A stretch of DNA of 16,680 nucleotides from JBCCSZ01 sp039199225 (GCA_039199225.1 JBCCSZ010000166.1:1-16680), one strand, 5' to 3'; positions 1 through 8,173 are shown, counted from the first letter of the stretch. Notes: generated by a model not told the origin, from the sequence alone. Numbers and translations are program-made.

Positions 1-135
1 AAACCACAAGGTGGCACAGATATGGATTTCGTATTTAAGCCCCTTCAAAATATTGATAATCAAACCCTTGGACAAATGATGGAATTGTTGGCAGTTGTAA
101 ATTTTCAATTTTTTGATTTCATCGGCCCACAATGA
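1..135 (+). CDS. Possible 3' end of an unidentified gene (5' truncated by window edge)
   Basis: Frame 1 is open from the first base to a TGA at 133-135, giving 44 codons with no start in view. The translated tail has a protein-like composition (acidic and amide residues mixed with hydrophobic ones, ending DFIGPQ), but I do not recognise a family. It lies 43 bp before the preferred ilvD start at 179. It overlaps only the longer, less likely TTG-started version of ilvD, which argues mildly for both calls. Chance openness over 44 codons is quite possible, so this is a weak call. Sequence to the left of the window would settle it. Confidence 0.35.
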   Translation, partial: KPQGGTDMDFVFKPLQNIDNQTLGQMMELLAVVNFQFFDFIGPQ

Positions 136-178
136 TCCAATAGCTTCGGCAATTCAATCATTACATAGCAAAGACCTA

Positions 179-1864
179 ATGGCAAAGAAGGAATTGAACA
201 AATACAGTAAAAACATCACACAAGATGATACCCAACCCGGCGCACAGGCCATGCTGCACGCCTTGGGCTTGGACGACAATGATTTGAAAAAAGCACAGGT
301 TGGCATCGTCAGTACAGGCTGGGAGGGCAACCCTTGCAATATGCACCTCAACGACCTGGCGGCCCAAGTCAAATCAGGTCTCGATACAGACGCTCTGCTG
401 GGGCTCATCTTCCACACCATCGGCGTCAGCGATGGCATTTCCATGGGAACTGCTGGTATGCGTTTTTCGCTACCTTCCCGAGACATCATTGCCGACTCCA
501 TCGAAACGGTCGCCTCGGCTCAGTGGTACGATAGCATCGTCGCTGTCGTAGGCTGCGATAAAAATATGCCTGGCGCTATGATGGCGCTTGGTCGCCTCAA
601 TCGACCAGGTATCATCGTATATGGCGGCACCATCAAGCCTGGTTGCGTTGCCGATAAGAAACTCGACATCGTATCGGCCTTTGAAGCACTCGGTCAAAAA
701 ATATCCGGACACATCGACGAAAGCCAATTTCGGGAAGTGGTCCGAAATGCTTGTCCAGGCCCTGGTGCTTGCGGTGGGATGTACACAGCCAATACAATGT
801 CGTCGGCCATCGAAGCCATGGGTATGTCACTGCCATACAGTGCTTCCAACCCGGCTGTCAGCGCCGAAAAGAAGCAGGAATGCCTTCAAGCTGGTGCAGC
901 CGTCCGACACTTGCTAGAAATTGACCTCAAGCCACGTGACATTATGACGCGCAAGGCTTTCGAAAATGCCATTACCTTAATTACTGTCTTGGGAGGCTCT
1001 ACCAATGCCGTCTTACACTTGATCGCTGTTGCTAAATCTGTCGGCGTTCCACTGACTTTAAAAGACTTTCAAGACATCAGCGATAAGACGCCTTTTCTGG
1101 CTGATTTGAAGCCCAGTGGCCAATATGTCATGGAAGACCTGCATATGGTTGGTGGTATTCCAGCCGTCATGAAGATGTTGTTGGCAGCTGGTTATCTCCA
1201 TGGCGATTGCATGACCGTCACCGGAAAAACGCTGGCGGAAAACCTAGCCGACTTGCCTGGCTTAGCAGAGGGACAAGAGGTCATCAAACCCCTCGACCAG
1301 CCTGTAAAAGCAACGGGCCACTTGCAAATGTTGTTTGGCAATCTGGCTCGAGAGGGAGCAGTCGCCAAGATCACAGGTAAGGAAGGGGAACGGTTTACTG
1401 GGTCTGCCAGGGTATTCGACAATGAACCCGATGCCAATGCTGCTATCATCAATGGAGAGATTTTGGAAGGTAATGTTATCGTTATCCGGTACTGCGGTCC
1501 GAAGGGTGGACCAGGTATGCCTGAAATGCTCAAGCCAACCTCTGCCATCATGGGAGCAGGTTTGGGTGGCAAAGTCGCTTTAATCACCGATGGCCGCTTC
1601 TCGGGTGGTACCCATGGCTTTGTCGTTGGCCACATCAGCCCAGAGGCACAGTCGGGTGGGCTCATTGCACTGCTTCAAGATGACGACTTGATCACCATCG
1701 ACGCCGTTAGTAACACATTGGAAGCACATTTGAGTGAGGAAGAAATTCAATACCGCCGCTCCAACTGGCAGGTGCCAGAGATTTCAGCCCGCTTTGGTAT
1801 TCTCCGAAAATACAGCAAAACCGTCTCCTCGGCCAGTGAGGGTTGTGTGACGGACGAATTATAA
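179..1864 (+). CDS. ilvD: Dihydroxy-acid dehydratase IlvD
   Basis: IlvD (EC 4.2.1.9) dehydrates 2,3-dihydroxy-isovalerate and 2,3-dihydroxy-3-methylvalerate to the 2-oxo acids that precede valine and isoleucine, in the cytoplasm. From the ATG at 179 the protein has 561 residues, normal for the family. The three cluster cysteines are visible as NPCNMH (C53), GCDKNMPG (C126) and GACGGMYTANTM (C198). Having all three, including the NPC cysteine that E. coli IlvD lacks, fits the [2Fe-2S] type. The second family signature, TDGRFSGGTHG, lies around residues 470-480 with the active-site serine at 475. The frame stays open upstream to a TTG at 113, but residues matching the usual N-terminus (ELNKYSKNIT) begin just after the ATG at 179, and the longer version would overlap the upstream open frame. 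It is the first gene of the ilv cluster, 12 bp before ilvB. No clear promoter was seen in 1-178. Confidence 0.96.
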   Translation: MAKKELNKYSKNITQDDTQPGAQAMLHALGLDDNDLKKAQVGIVSTGWEGNPCNMHLNDLAAQVKSGLDTDALLGLIFHTIGVSDGISMGTAGMRFSLPSRDIIADSIETVASAQWYDSIVAVVGCDKNMPGAMMALGRLNRPGIIVYGGTIKPGCVADKKLDIVSAFEALGQKISGHIDESQFREVVRNACPGPGACGGMYTANTMSSAIEAMGMSLPYSASNPAVSAEKKQECLQAGAAVRHLLEIDLKPRDIMTRKAFENAITLITVLGGSTNAVLHLIAVAKSVGVPLTLKDFQDISDKTPFLADLKPSGQYVMEDLHMVGGIPAVMKMLLAAGYLHGDCMTVTGKTLAENLADLPGLAEGQEVIKPLDQPVKATGHLQMLFGNLAREGAVAKITGKEGERFTGSARVFDNEPDANAAIINGEILEGNVIVIRYCGPKGGPGMPEMLKPTSAIMGAGLGGKVALITDGRFSGGTHGFVVGHISPEAQSGGLIALLQDDDLITIDAVSNTLEAHLSEEEIQYRRSNWQVPEISARFGILRKYSKTVSSASEGCVTDEL

Positions 1865-1876
1865 ACATCCACGATT

Positions 1877-3613
1877 ATGAAAAAACAATCCACAGCTCAA
1901 GCCGCTGCCAGTAGCAACAACAGCCGCCGAATGTCCGGAGCCGAAGCCGTTCTTTGCTGCCTACTGGAAGAAAGTGTCGATACTATTTTTGGTTATCCCG
2001 GAGGGGCCATCATGCCCGTCTATGACATATTGTACAGCTATCAGGATCGGCTGACCCATATTTTGCCGAGGCACGAACAAGGGGCCATTCATGCTGCACA
2101 GGGCTATGCCCGCGTCACCCGAAAGACGGGCGTTTGTATGGCCACTTCTGGTCCAGGTGCCACCAATTTGATCACGGGCATCGGAGATGCCATGATGGAC
2201 TCTACGCCGCTGGTATGTATCACAGGCCAGGTGTACAGCAAGGTCTTGGGAAGTGATGCCTTTCAGGAAACAGATGTCATCGGCTGTACAACCCCCCTCA
2301 CAAAATGGAACTACCAAATAACAAAGGCGGAAGAAATTCCAGCCGTATTTGCCAAAGCATTTTACATCGCCAACTCTGGTCGACCAGGCCCTGTCGTCAT
2401 CGACATTACCAAGGACGCACAATTTGGGGAACTGGATTTTCAGTATAAGAAAAATCCTGTTATCCGAAGTTACCATCCTAAGCCAGTACTACAGGATAAG
2501 TATTTAAAGGAAGCAGTCGCATTGATCAATCAAGCGAAAAAGCCCTTTATTTTGGCGGGGCATGGCATACAAATCGCTCATGCACAGGATGTTTTTCAGG
2601 CATTCATCGAAAAGACAGGGATTCCAGTTGGCGCCACCATTCATGGCCTATCTTCCATCCCTTCCAGCCATCCACTATTCATGGGCATGTTGGGTATGCA
2701 TGGCAACTATGGTCCCAATATCAAAACCAATGAATGCGATCTGCTCATTGCTATTGGCATGCGCTTCGACGATCGGGTGACTGGTAATCTAGATTACTAT
2801 GCCAAGCAGGCTAAGATCATCCATATAGAAATCGATCCATCTGAGATCAATAAAAATGTGAAGGTCGATGTCCCACTCTTGTCCGATGCCAAATTGGCGC
2901 TGGAAGCTCTTTTGCCGCTGGTGGAAAAAAAGACCTACCCAAGCTGGATCGAAGAATTCAAAGCTTGTGATCGACAGGAATTTGAAAAGGTTATTAAGCG
3001 CGATTTAAAAGCCAATGAAAAGGGGCAAATTCGGATGGGGCAGGTGGTGAGGGAAGTCTCTCGACAGACAAACGGACAAGCCATTGTTGCTACTGATGTC
3101 GGCCAACACCAGATGTCCGCTGCTCGCTATTACGAGTATGAAAATACCAACCAATGGGTTTCCTCTGGGGGTGCAGGCACTATGGGTTTCGGCCTGCCGG
3201 CAGCCTTTGGTGCCAAGCTGGCAAAGCCGGATAAAGAGGTCGTTGCATTCATCGGAGATGGTGGCTTTCAGATGACGATCCAAGAACTGGGCATGTGCAG
3301 CCAGTGGAATGTCGGGGTAAAAATCGTTTTGCTGGACAATGAGTTTTTAGGCATGGTTCGCCAGTGGCAACAATTGTTTTTTGAACGTCGCTACTCTTCG
3401 GTTGCCTTACAAAATCCCGACTTTTTAAAAATCGCTGAAGGTTTTGGTGTTGCAGGTCGCGCCGTTTCTGACCCAGCAGAATTGTCTGATGCCATTGCAC
3501 AAATGCTTGCCTACGAAGGTCCCTTTTTGCTACATGTAAAGGTCGAGAAAGAAGAAAACATATTTCCAATGATCCCAACAGGCAGTTCGATCTCCGACAT
3601 CCGCCTGGAATAA
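1877..3613 (+). CDS. ilvB: Acetolactate synthase large (catalytic) subunit
   Basis: The large subunit of acetohydroxyacid synthase (EC 2.2.1.6) condenses pyruvate with a second pyruvate or with 2-oxobutyrate, using thiamine diphosphate (ThDP), FAD and Mg2+. The 578 residues contain, in order, the N-terminal pyrimidine-binding domain with FGYPGGAIMPVYD and the activating glutamate E67 (RHEQGA), then SGPGATNLITG. The central FAD/transhydrogenase-like domain covers about residues 205-345, and the C-terminal pyrophosphate-binding domain follows. The ThDP/Mg motif is GDGG at 460-463 followed by DNEFLGMVRQWQ at 487-498, a reliable hallmark of acetolactate synthases as opposed to other ThDP enzymes. 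The first 18 residues are Ser/Ala/Gln-rich and precede MSGAEAV, so a start at the internal Met19 (1931) is possible. It lies 12 bp after ilvD and 27 bp before its regulatory subunit ilvN, so co-expression is expected. Confidence 0.97.
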   Translation: MKKQSTAQAAASSNNSRRMSGAEAVLCCLLEESVDTIFGYPGGAIMPVYDILYSYQDRLTHILPRHEQGAIHAAQGYARVTRKTGVCMATSGPGATNLITGIGDAMMDSTPLVCITGQVYSKVLGSDAFQETDVIGCTTPLTKWNYQITKAEEIPAVFAKAFYIANSGRPGPVVIDITKDAQFGELDFQYKKNPVIRSYHPKPVLQDKYLKEAVALINQAKKPFILAGHGIQIAHAQDVFQAFIEKTGIPVGATIHGLSSIPSSHPLFMGMLGMHGNYGPNIKTNECDLLIAIGMRFDDRVTGNLDYYAKQAKIIHIEIDPSEINKNVKVDVPLLSDAKLALEALLPLVEKKTYPSWIEEFKACDRQEFEKVIKRDLKANEKGQIRMGQVVREVSRQTNGQAIVATDVGQHQMSAARYYEYENTNQWVSSGGAGTMGFGLPAAFGAKLAKPDKEVVAFIGDGGFQMTIQELGMCSQWNVGVKIVLLDNEFLGMVRQWQQLFFERRYSSVALQNPDFLKIAEGFGVAGRAVSDPAELSDAIAQMLAYEGPFLLHVKVEKEENIFPMIPTGSSISDIRLE

Positions 3614-3640
3614 TTTGCCACAAGCCAGACTTTACCAATC

Positions 3641-4189
3641 ATGGATAAGAAAAATTTCACCATATCAGTCTTTACCGAAAATAGAACGGGCCTCATGACG
3701 CGGGTCGTCTCTGTATTCACCAGAAGGCACATCAACATCGAAAGTTTGACAACCTCACAATCTTCCATGGAGGGCATACACCGCTTCACCATCGTTGTGA
3801 ATGTCACAGAGGAAATGGTCATCAAGTTGGTGGCGCAGCTGGACAAGCAAGTCGATGTCATCAAAGCTTTCTATTACCATCCAGATGAAATCCTTTATCA
3901 GGAAATTGCGCTCTACAAGATTCCAACGGAGGCTTTTGCCAATGGCAATATCATCGAGAAGCTCATTCGCTCGCACAATGCCCGGATTTTGGAAATCGAG
4001 CCCAAGTACATCGTCGTAGAAAAAACCGGTCACCAGGAAGAAACGGAAGCACTGCTGGATGCATTCAAAAAGATTGGCATCTATGAGTTTGTGCGTTCGG
4101 GGAGGGTCGCCATTGTCAAACCAATGGAACAACTCAATACCTATCTGAAATCATTAAAAACCAACGGATATCCTACCACGGATTCGTAA
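3641..4189 (+). CDS. ilvN: Acetolactate synthase small (regulatory) subunit
   Basis: This subunit activates the catalytic subunit and confers feedback inhibition by valine. It has 182 residues, slightly longer than E. coli IlvH. An N-terminal ACT domain (about residues 5-78) begins FTISVFTENRTGLMTRVVSVF and contains HINIESL. N14, G17 and N32 occupy the positions of the valine-contacting residues of E. coli IlvH (N11, G14, N29), so valine sensitivity is likely, although this is an inference. The C-terminal half (about 85-165) matches the ALS small-subunit C-terminal domain, with LYKIPTEAF and the ending GRVAIVKP. A short hydrophilic tail follows. The start ATG at 3641 directly precedes the ACT domain. 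The name ilvH would be equally valid. Confidence 0.95.
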   Translation: MDKKNFTISVFTENRTGLMTRVVSVFTRRHINIESLTTSQSSMEGIHRFTIVVNVTEEMVIKLVAQLDKQVDVIKAFYYHPDEILYQEIALYKIPTEAFANGNIIEKLIRSHNARILEIEPKYIVVEKTGHQEETEALLDAFKKIGIYEFVRSGRVAIVKPMEQLNTYLKSLKTNGYPTTDS

Positions 4190-4198
4190 AACCCAATG

Positions 4199-4213
4199 GG
4201 CCTTTCGCAGGCC
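4199..4213 (+). repeat. Small hairpin in the ilvN-ilvC spacer
   Basis: GGCCT (4199-4203) and AGGCC (4209-4213) form a perfect 5-bp stem with a TTCGC loop. It lies in the 69-bp spacer between ilvN and ilvC, the longest gap inside the operon. There is no T run, so it is not a standard terminator. It could stabilise mRNA ends or be chance. Confidence 0.3.
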
Positions 4214-4258
4214 AAGCATTATCATAACATTCAAAATCGTAAATTAAAAATTAGAACA

Positions 4259-5317
4259 ATGGCAAAAATGAACTTTGGAGGCGTGGAAGAAAATGTGGTC
4301 ACCCGTGAAGAATTTCCGCTCGAAAAAGCCCGCGATATACTCAAAGACGAAACCATCGCCGTTATCGGTTATGGGGTACAAGGTCCTGGACAAGCCATGA
4401 ACCTACGCGACAATGGCTTCAATGTCATCGTCGGGCAACGCTCGCCCTCCCGCTCTTGGGACAAGGCTGTGGCCGACGGATGGGTCCCAGGCGAAACTCT
4501 GTTCTCCATCGAGGAGGCTGTCAAACAAGGTAGCATCATCCAGTATTTGCTTTCGGACGCTGCTCAAATCGACCAGTGGCCCACCATTAAGGCCAACCTC
4601 AGTCCTGGCAAAGCACTGTATTTTTCTCATGGCTTCGGCATCACCTACAAAGATCGAACAGGCATCGTGCCACCAACAGATGTCGACGTCATCCTTGTAG
4701 CGCCCAAGGGCTCTGGTACCAGCTTGCGGCGGATGTTCCTGGCTGGCCGCGGTCTCAATTCCAGCTATGCCATTTTCCAGGATGCTACAGGCCGGGCAAA
4801 AGACCGAGTGGTTGCCTTGGGCATCGGCGTCGGCTCCGGTTATTTGTTTGAAACAGATTTCAAAAAGGAAGTTTACAGCGACTTGACCGGCGAGCGCGGT
4901 ACCCTCATGGGCGCCATTCAAGGCATCTTCGAAGCGCAATACAATGTCTTGCGCAAGCGTGGCCACTCTCCCAGCGAAGCCTTTAATGAAACCGTAGAAG
5001 AATTGACTCAAAGTCTGATGCCTTTGGTAGCAGAAAACGGCATGGATTGGATGTATGCCAATTGCTCGACGACTGCACAAAGAGGTGCACTCGATTGGAA
5101 AAATAAATTTCGGGACGCCGTAGCTCCTGTATTTGAAGAACTCTACGACAGTGTTGCTGCCGGCAACGAAGCTCAACGCTCTATCGACTCCAACAGCCAA
5201 GCGGACTACCGGGAAAAGCTGGAAGATGAATTGCGCGAACTTCGGGAGTCTGAAATGTGGCAGGCCGGAAAGGTTGTCCGCAGCCTGCGCCCGGAGAACG
5301 AAAAAGTAAACGCCTAG
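4259..5317 (+). CDS. ilvC: Ketol-acid reductoisomerase IlvC, Bacteroidota/fungal-like type
   Basis: IlvC (EC 1.1.1.86) isomerises and reduces acetolactate or acetohydroxybutyrate to the dihydroxy acid using Mg2+ and NAD(P)H. From the ATG at 4259 the protein has 352 residues, the short class I size. The N-terminal Rossmann fold shows IAVIGYGVQGPGQA followed by the cofactor-specificity loop GQRSPSRSWDKA, whose serines and arginine fit NADPH use. The all-helical C-terminal domain carries the Mg ligands D208 and E212 (SDLTGERG) and E244 and E248 (FNETVEELT). It also has ANCSTTAQRGALDW and the terminal MWQAGKVVRSLRPEN. These C-terminal motifs resemble yeast mitochondrial Ilv5 more than E. coli IlvC, judged from memory. 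An in-frame ATG at 4196 would add 21 basic residues absent from relatives, so I prefer 4259, where MAKMNFGG matches the family start. ilvA begins 6 bp after the stop. Confidence 0.96.
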   Translation: MAKMNFGGVEENVVTREEFPLEKARDILKDETIAVIGYGVQGPGQAMNLRDNGFNVIVGQRSPSRSWDKAVADGWVPGETLFSIEEAVKQGSIIQYLLSDAAQIDQWPTIKANLSPGKALYFSHGFGITYKDRTGIVPPTDVDVILVAPKGSGTSLRRMFLAGRGLNSSYAIFQDATGRAKDRVVALGIGVGSGYLFETDFKKEVYSDLTGERGTLMGAIQGIFEAQYNVLRKRGHSPSEAFNETVEELTQSLMPLVAENGMDWMYANCSTTAQRGALDWKNKFRDAVAPVFEELYDSVAAGNEAQRSIDSNSQADYREKLEDELRELRESEMWQAGKVVRSLRPENEKVNA

Positions 5318-5323
5318 TACCTG

Positions 5324-6595
5324 ATGACCCAACACATTCCGAAACAACCCAACTTCATCACGGTTGAAAACATCTACAAGGCCAAAATGCGCCTCAAGCC
5401 TGTGATCACCCGAACGCCCTTGATGCGCAATCTGCAGTTGTCCGATACGTACGACTGCCAGTTATTTCTCAAAAGGGAAGACCTTCAGGTTGTCCGATCT
5501 TATAAGATTCGGGGAGCCTACAACAAAATGGCAACCACCCCCAAGGCCGATTTGGCTAAGGGCGTGGTTTGTGCCAGTGCAGGCAACCATGCCCAAGGGG
5601 TGGCCTTCGCCTGTCGACAGCTCGGTGTTAAAGGCAAAATATTTATGCCCACAACGACCCCTCGACAGAAGGTGAATAAGGTGAAGTTTTTCGGAAAGGA
5701 GCAAGTTGAAATTATTCTGGAAGGCGATACGTTCGACGATTCCTATGCTTCTGCCAAAGCAATGGTCGAAGAACAGGGGGCGTTGTTCGTACACCCTTTC
5801 GACGATCGGGCTGTTATCGAGGGCCAAGGAACGGTGGGTTTAGAAATTATAGAAGACATCGATGTCCCGATCGACTATGTCTTCGTGGCCATCGGTGGAG
5901 GTGGTTTGGCCTCCGGATTGGGTAGCTACATGAAGCAGATCAGCCCCAGCACCAAAATCATCGGCGTGGAGCCTGCGGGCGCACCAGCGATGTTCCGCTC
6001 TTTGGAAGCTGGCAAGATCGTACAGCTCCAAAAAATCGATAACTTCGTCGATGGTGCTGCCGTCAAGCAAGTCGGAGAACAGACTTTCGCTTTTTGCAAA
6101 AACATCATAGATGATATGATATTGGTGCCAGAAGGAGAAGTATGCACCACCATTTTGCAATTGTACAACGAAGAGGCCATCGTAGCAGAACCGGCGGGCG
6201 CACTGACGATTGCAGCCTTGGCACATTATCAAGAGCAAATCAAAGGTAAAAACGTCGTATGCATACTCAGTGGTGGAAACAACGATATTACCCGCACGGA
6301 AGACATTCGAGAGCGCTCGCTTTTGCACCGAGGCTTGAAGCACTACTTCATCGTGCGCTTTCCTCAACGGGCCGGCGCGCTCCGGGATTTTCTAAACAAT
6401 GTCTTGGGTCCGGAAGATGATATTACGCATTTTGAATACACCAAGAAAAACAATCGCGACAACGGACCGGCTTTGGTAGGTATCGAATTGAAGAAAAGAG
6501 AAGATTACCAGGCATTGATCGGCCGGATGAAAGAACATAAGATAGGCTTTCAGACTTTGAACGACGATCCGATGTTGTTTGATCTGCTGGTTTAA
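5324..6595 (+). CDS. ilvA: Threonine deaminase (threonine ammonia-lyase), biosynthetic
   Basis: IlvA (EC 4.3.1.19) converts threonine to 2-oxobutyrate and ammonia with pyridoxal phosphate (PLP), the entry step of isoleucine synthesis. It has 423 residues. The catalytic lysine is K61 in RSYKIRGAYN. SAGNHAQG (85-92), the glycine-rich phosphate loop GGGGLASG (191-198) and SGGNND (316-321) complete the fold type II PLP core. A single ACT-like Thr_dehydrat_C domain occupies about 338-423 (HYFIVRFPQRAGALRDFL). This matches the shorter form with one regulatory domain, as in Bacillus, rather than the 514-residue E. coli form with two. Allosteric control by isoleucine is therefore likely, but its strength cannot be read from sequence. 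The regulatory domain and the setting in an ilv operon argue against a catabolic TdcB. It is the last gene of the operon, 17 bp before the terminator region. Confidence 0.96.
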   Translation: MTQHIPKQPNFITVENIYKAKMRLKPVITRTPLMRNLQLSDTYDCQLFLKREDLQVVRSYKIRGAYNKMATTPKADLAKGVVCASAGNHAQGVAFACRQLGVKGKIFMPTTTPRQKVNKVKFFGKEQVEIILEGDTFDDSYASAKAMVEEQGALFVHPFDDRAVIEGQGTVGLEIIEDIDVPIDYVFVAIGGGGLASGLGSYMKQISPSTKIIGVEPAGAPAMFRSLEAGKIVQLQKIDNFVDGAAVKQVGEQTFAFCKNIIDDMILVPEGEVCTTILQLYNEEAIVAEPAGALTIAALAHYQEQIKGKNVVCILSGGNNDITRTEDIRERSLLHRGLKHYFIVRFPQRAGALRDFLNNVLGPEDDITHFEYTKKNNRDNGPALVGIELKKREDYQALIGRMKEHKIGFQTLNDDPMLFDLLV

Positions 6596-6611
6596 AAGCC
6601 CTTTGTCAAAA

Positions 6612-6660
6612 AATAAAAATAGGCGTCATCGCAAAACCTGCAATGATGCCTATTTTTATG
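6612..6660. terminator. Bidirectional intrinsic terminator between ilvA and rmlA
   Basis: A perfect inverted repeat pairs 6615-6629 with 6643-6657. The 15-bp stem (AAAAATAGGC plus GTCAT, one G-T wobble) encloses a 13-base loop. The outer stem is an A run on the left and a T run on the right, so the transcript of either strand ends with U residues after a GC-containing stem. It sits in the 81-bp gap between the convergent ilvA (+) and rmlA (-) stop codons, as expected for a shared terminator. Confidence 0.88.
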
Positions 6661-6676
6661 TATCAGCCGCGCGGTG

Positions 6677-7558
6677 CTAACGCTTTGCAACAGCCTTATG
6701 TCTCAAAAGATTAAGCAGATACTCCCCGTAGCCGCTCTTCTGGTATTTGATTCCCAACTGCTCAAGTTGTCCTTCATCGATGAAATTCATCTCATAAGCC
6801 ACTTCCTCGATACAACCTATTTTCAGGCCCTGGCGTTCTTCGATCACTTCGATAAACTGGCCGGCTTGCAGCAACGACTGGTGCGTACCTGTGTCCAACC
6901 AAGCCACCCCCCGACTAAGTACACCCACCTTGAGCTGTTCCATATGGAGGTAGTGCTTGTTGACATCTGTGATTTCGTATTCCCCCCTAGCACTCGGTTT
7001 GAGGTTCTTTGCAATGTCGACTACTTGATTATCGTAGAAATACAAACCTGGCACTGCAAAGTTGGACTTGGGATTTTTAGGTTTTTCCTCAATGGAAATG
7101 GCATTGAAGCTCTCATCGAATTCAACTACCCCATAACGCTCCGGATCGGCTACCTGATAGGCAAAGACAACACCACCTTTGGGGTTGACACTTTCCTGCA
7201 GCAACTCTTTCAAACCATTCCCATAAAAAATATTATCACCTAGGATCAAGGCTACTGGATCGTCACCGATGAAAGATTCGCCAAGTACAAAAGCCTGGGC
7301 CAAACCGTTTGGAATGGCTTGCTCGACATAGGAAAAATTGCAACCTAACTCACTACCATCTCCCAGCAACTTCCAGAAGTTGGGTAGGTCCTTGGGCGTA
7401 GAAATGATCAGGATGTCGCGAATACCAGCCATCATCAGAGTCGATAACGGGTAGTAAATCATTGGTTTATCGTAGACGGGCATCAATTGCTTACTGACGG
7501 CCAGTGTCAATGGATACAGCCGAGTTCCCATTCCACCTGCCAGAATTATTCCTTTCAT
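6677..7558 (-). CDS. rmlA: Glucose-1-phosphate thymidylyltransferase RmlA
   Basis: RmlA (RfbA, EC 2.7.7.24) makes dTDP-glucose from glucose-1-phosphate and dTTP, the first step towards dTDP-rhamnose and related surface-polysaccharide sugars. From the ATG at 7558 it has 293 residues, the standard length. The nucleotidyltransferase signature GGMGTRL (8-14) is followed by KQLMPVYDKPMI (23-34). Other motifs are LGDNIFYG (metal-binding D108), EEKP (157-160), RGEYEITDVN (191-200) and WLDTGTH (220-226, D222). The C-terminal extension typical of the short RmlA form is present. The frame continues upstream to 7663, but those 35 residues are unlike the family, and MKGIILAGG is the conserved start. No rmlB, rmlC or rmlD is in the window, so this copy stands alone beside signalling genes. 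It runs convergently with ilvA. Confidence 0.96.
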   Translation of the reverse strand: MKGIILAGGMGTRLYPLTLAVSKQLMPVYDKPMIYYPLSTLMMAGIRDILIISTPKDLPNFWKLLGDGSELGCNFSYVEQAIPNGLAQAFVLGESFIGDDPVALILGDNIFYGNGLKELLQESVNPKGGVVFAYQVADPERYGVVEFDESFNAISIEEKPKNPKSNFAVPGLYFYDNQVVDIAKNLKPSARGEYEITDVNKHYLHMEQLKVGVLSRGVAWLDTGTHQSLLQAGQFIEVIEERQGLKIGCIEEVAYEMNFIDEGQLEQLGIKYQKSGYGEYLLNLLRHKAVAKR

Positions 7559-7614
7559 AGATAAAGTGTTTAATAATATTCGTGTGAATAGATCAGCAAG
7601 AATGGTGCTAGACT

Positions 7615-7622
7615 CAAAAATA
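7615..7622 (-). promoter_or_regulatory. Candidate -7 element of an rmlA promoter
   Basis: On the minus strand this reads TATTTTTG, an exact match to the Bacteroidota -7 consensus TAnnTTTG. A TTTC lies 22 bases upstream and could serve as a weak -33 element (consensus TTTG). Transcription would begin about 50 bases before the rmlA ATG. The region is AT-rich, so chance matches are not rare. Confidence 0.35.
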
Positions 7623-7736
7623 CTGAATAAATGCCATAAGTGGCGAAAAGAAACGACTGGCAAGCTGCATTCGAATCAAATTACCCAAAAAGCTTAGCAA
7701 AGATCAGTTAGTGTGAAATGGATCGGTGTTGATGGA

Positions 7737-8126
7737 TTACGCCTCCTTGGGTGCCTCGCTCAGCTCCATTTCCTGGAATATGCGCTTAATGCGTAAAATG
7801 AGCTCGTTAGGCTTGAATGGCTTGGTGATGAAATCAGTGGCGCCCAGCCGAAAGGCTTCCAAAACAATATCGTCGTGTTCGAGCGCAGAAATGACAATGA
7901 CCGGCAAGGTACTCTTCAATTCCTGACGAATGAACTGCACCAATTCCAGCCCAGTGATGAAAGGCATCATGATGTCTGCCACTAAAATATCAGGATGCTC
8001 TTCTTGTACTTTTTGAAGGGCCTGCTTACCATCTTCTGCCAAAATAACATCGTAGCCCTGTTTGCGAAGCCGATACTCAAGTGCTGTCAACATGATTTCT
8101 TCGTCTTCGCAGATCAAAATTTTCAT
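7737..8126 (-). CDS. Single-domain response regulator (CheY-like receiver)
   Basis: This 129-residue protein is a stand-alone receiver domain with no output domain. The acidic pocket is E7/D8/E9 (CEDEE), the phospho-accepting aspartate is D51 in VADIMMP, the switch residues are S80 (VISA) and F99, and the conserved lysine is K102 (TKPFKP). It therefore has everything required for phosphorylation. It should act by binding a partner or as a phosphate carrier, since it has no DNA-binding or enzymatic domain. It lies 248 bp downstream of the Hpt gene on the same strand and has its own candidate promoter. It is the natural last acceptor of the relay formed by the hybrid kinase and the Hpt protein, an inference from gene order. 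The final residues (EMELSEAPKEA) form a short acidic tail. Confidence 0.92.
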   Translation of the reverse strand: MKILICEDEEIMLTALEYRLRKQGYDVILAEDGKQALQKVQEEHPDILVADIMMPFITGLELVQFIRQELKSTLPVIVISALEHDDIVLEAFRLGATDFITKPFKPNELILRIKRIFQEMELSEAPKEA

Positions 8127-8173
8127 ATAAAGAATACTTTACAAGTGAATGTCCATTGGATAAATCCACGATT

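Noticed and set aside
113..178. TTG-started extension of ilvD by 22 residues
   Set aside because: The extra residues are unlike IlvD N-termini, the start is a rare codon, and the extension overlaps another open frame. The ATG at 179 fits family length.
4196..4258. 21-residue N-terminal extension of ilvC, possibly a targeting-like basic leader
   Set aside because: A bacterial cytoplasmic enzyme needs no leader. The stretch includes a hairpin and AT-rich spacer, and MAKMNFGG at 4259 matches the usual family start.
4403..5347. 314-codon open frame on the minus strand opposite ilvC
   Set aside because: It is fully overlapped by a clear ketol-acid reductoisomerase. The predicted antisense product resembles nothing and is explained by low stop-codon density opposite a conserved gene.
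6615..6657. The strong inverted repeat as a mobile-element end or CRISPR-like unit
   Set aside because: It is single, lies between convergent stop codons and has A/T-flanked arms, all explained by a bidirectional terminator. No transposase is nearby.
6674..7243. 189-codon open frame on the plus strand opposite rmlA
   Set aside because: rmlA is unambiguous on the other strand, and this frame begins inside the terminator-proximal region with no motif.
7559..7663. 35-residue N-terminal extension of rmlA
   Set aside because: The nucleotidyltransferase fold starts at MKGIILAGG. The extension has no counterpart in the family and contains the candidate promoter.
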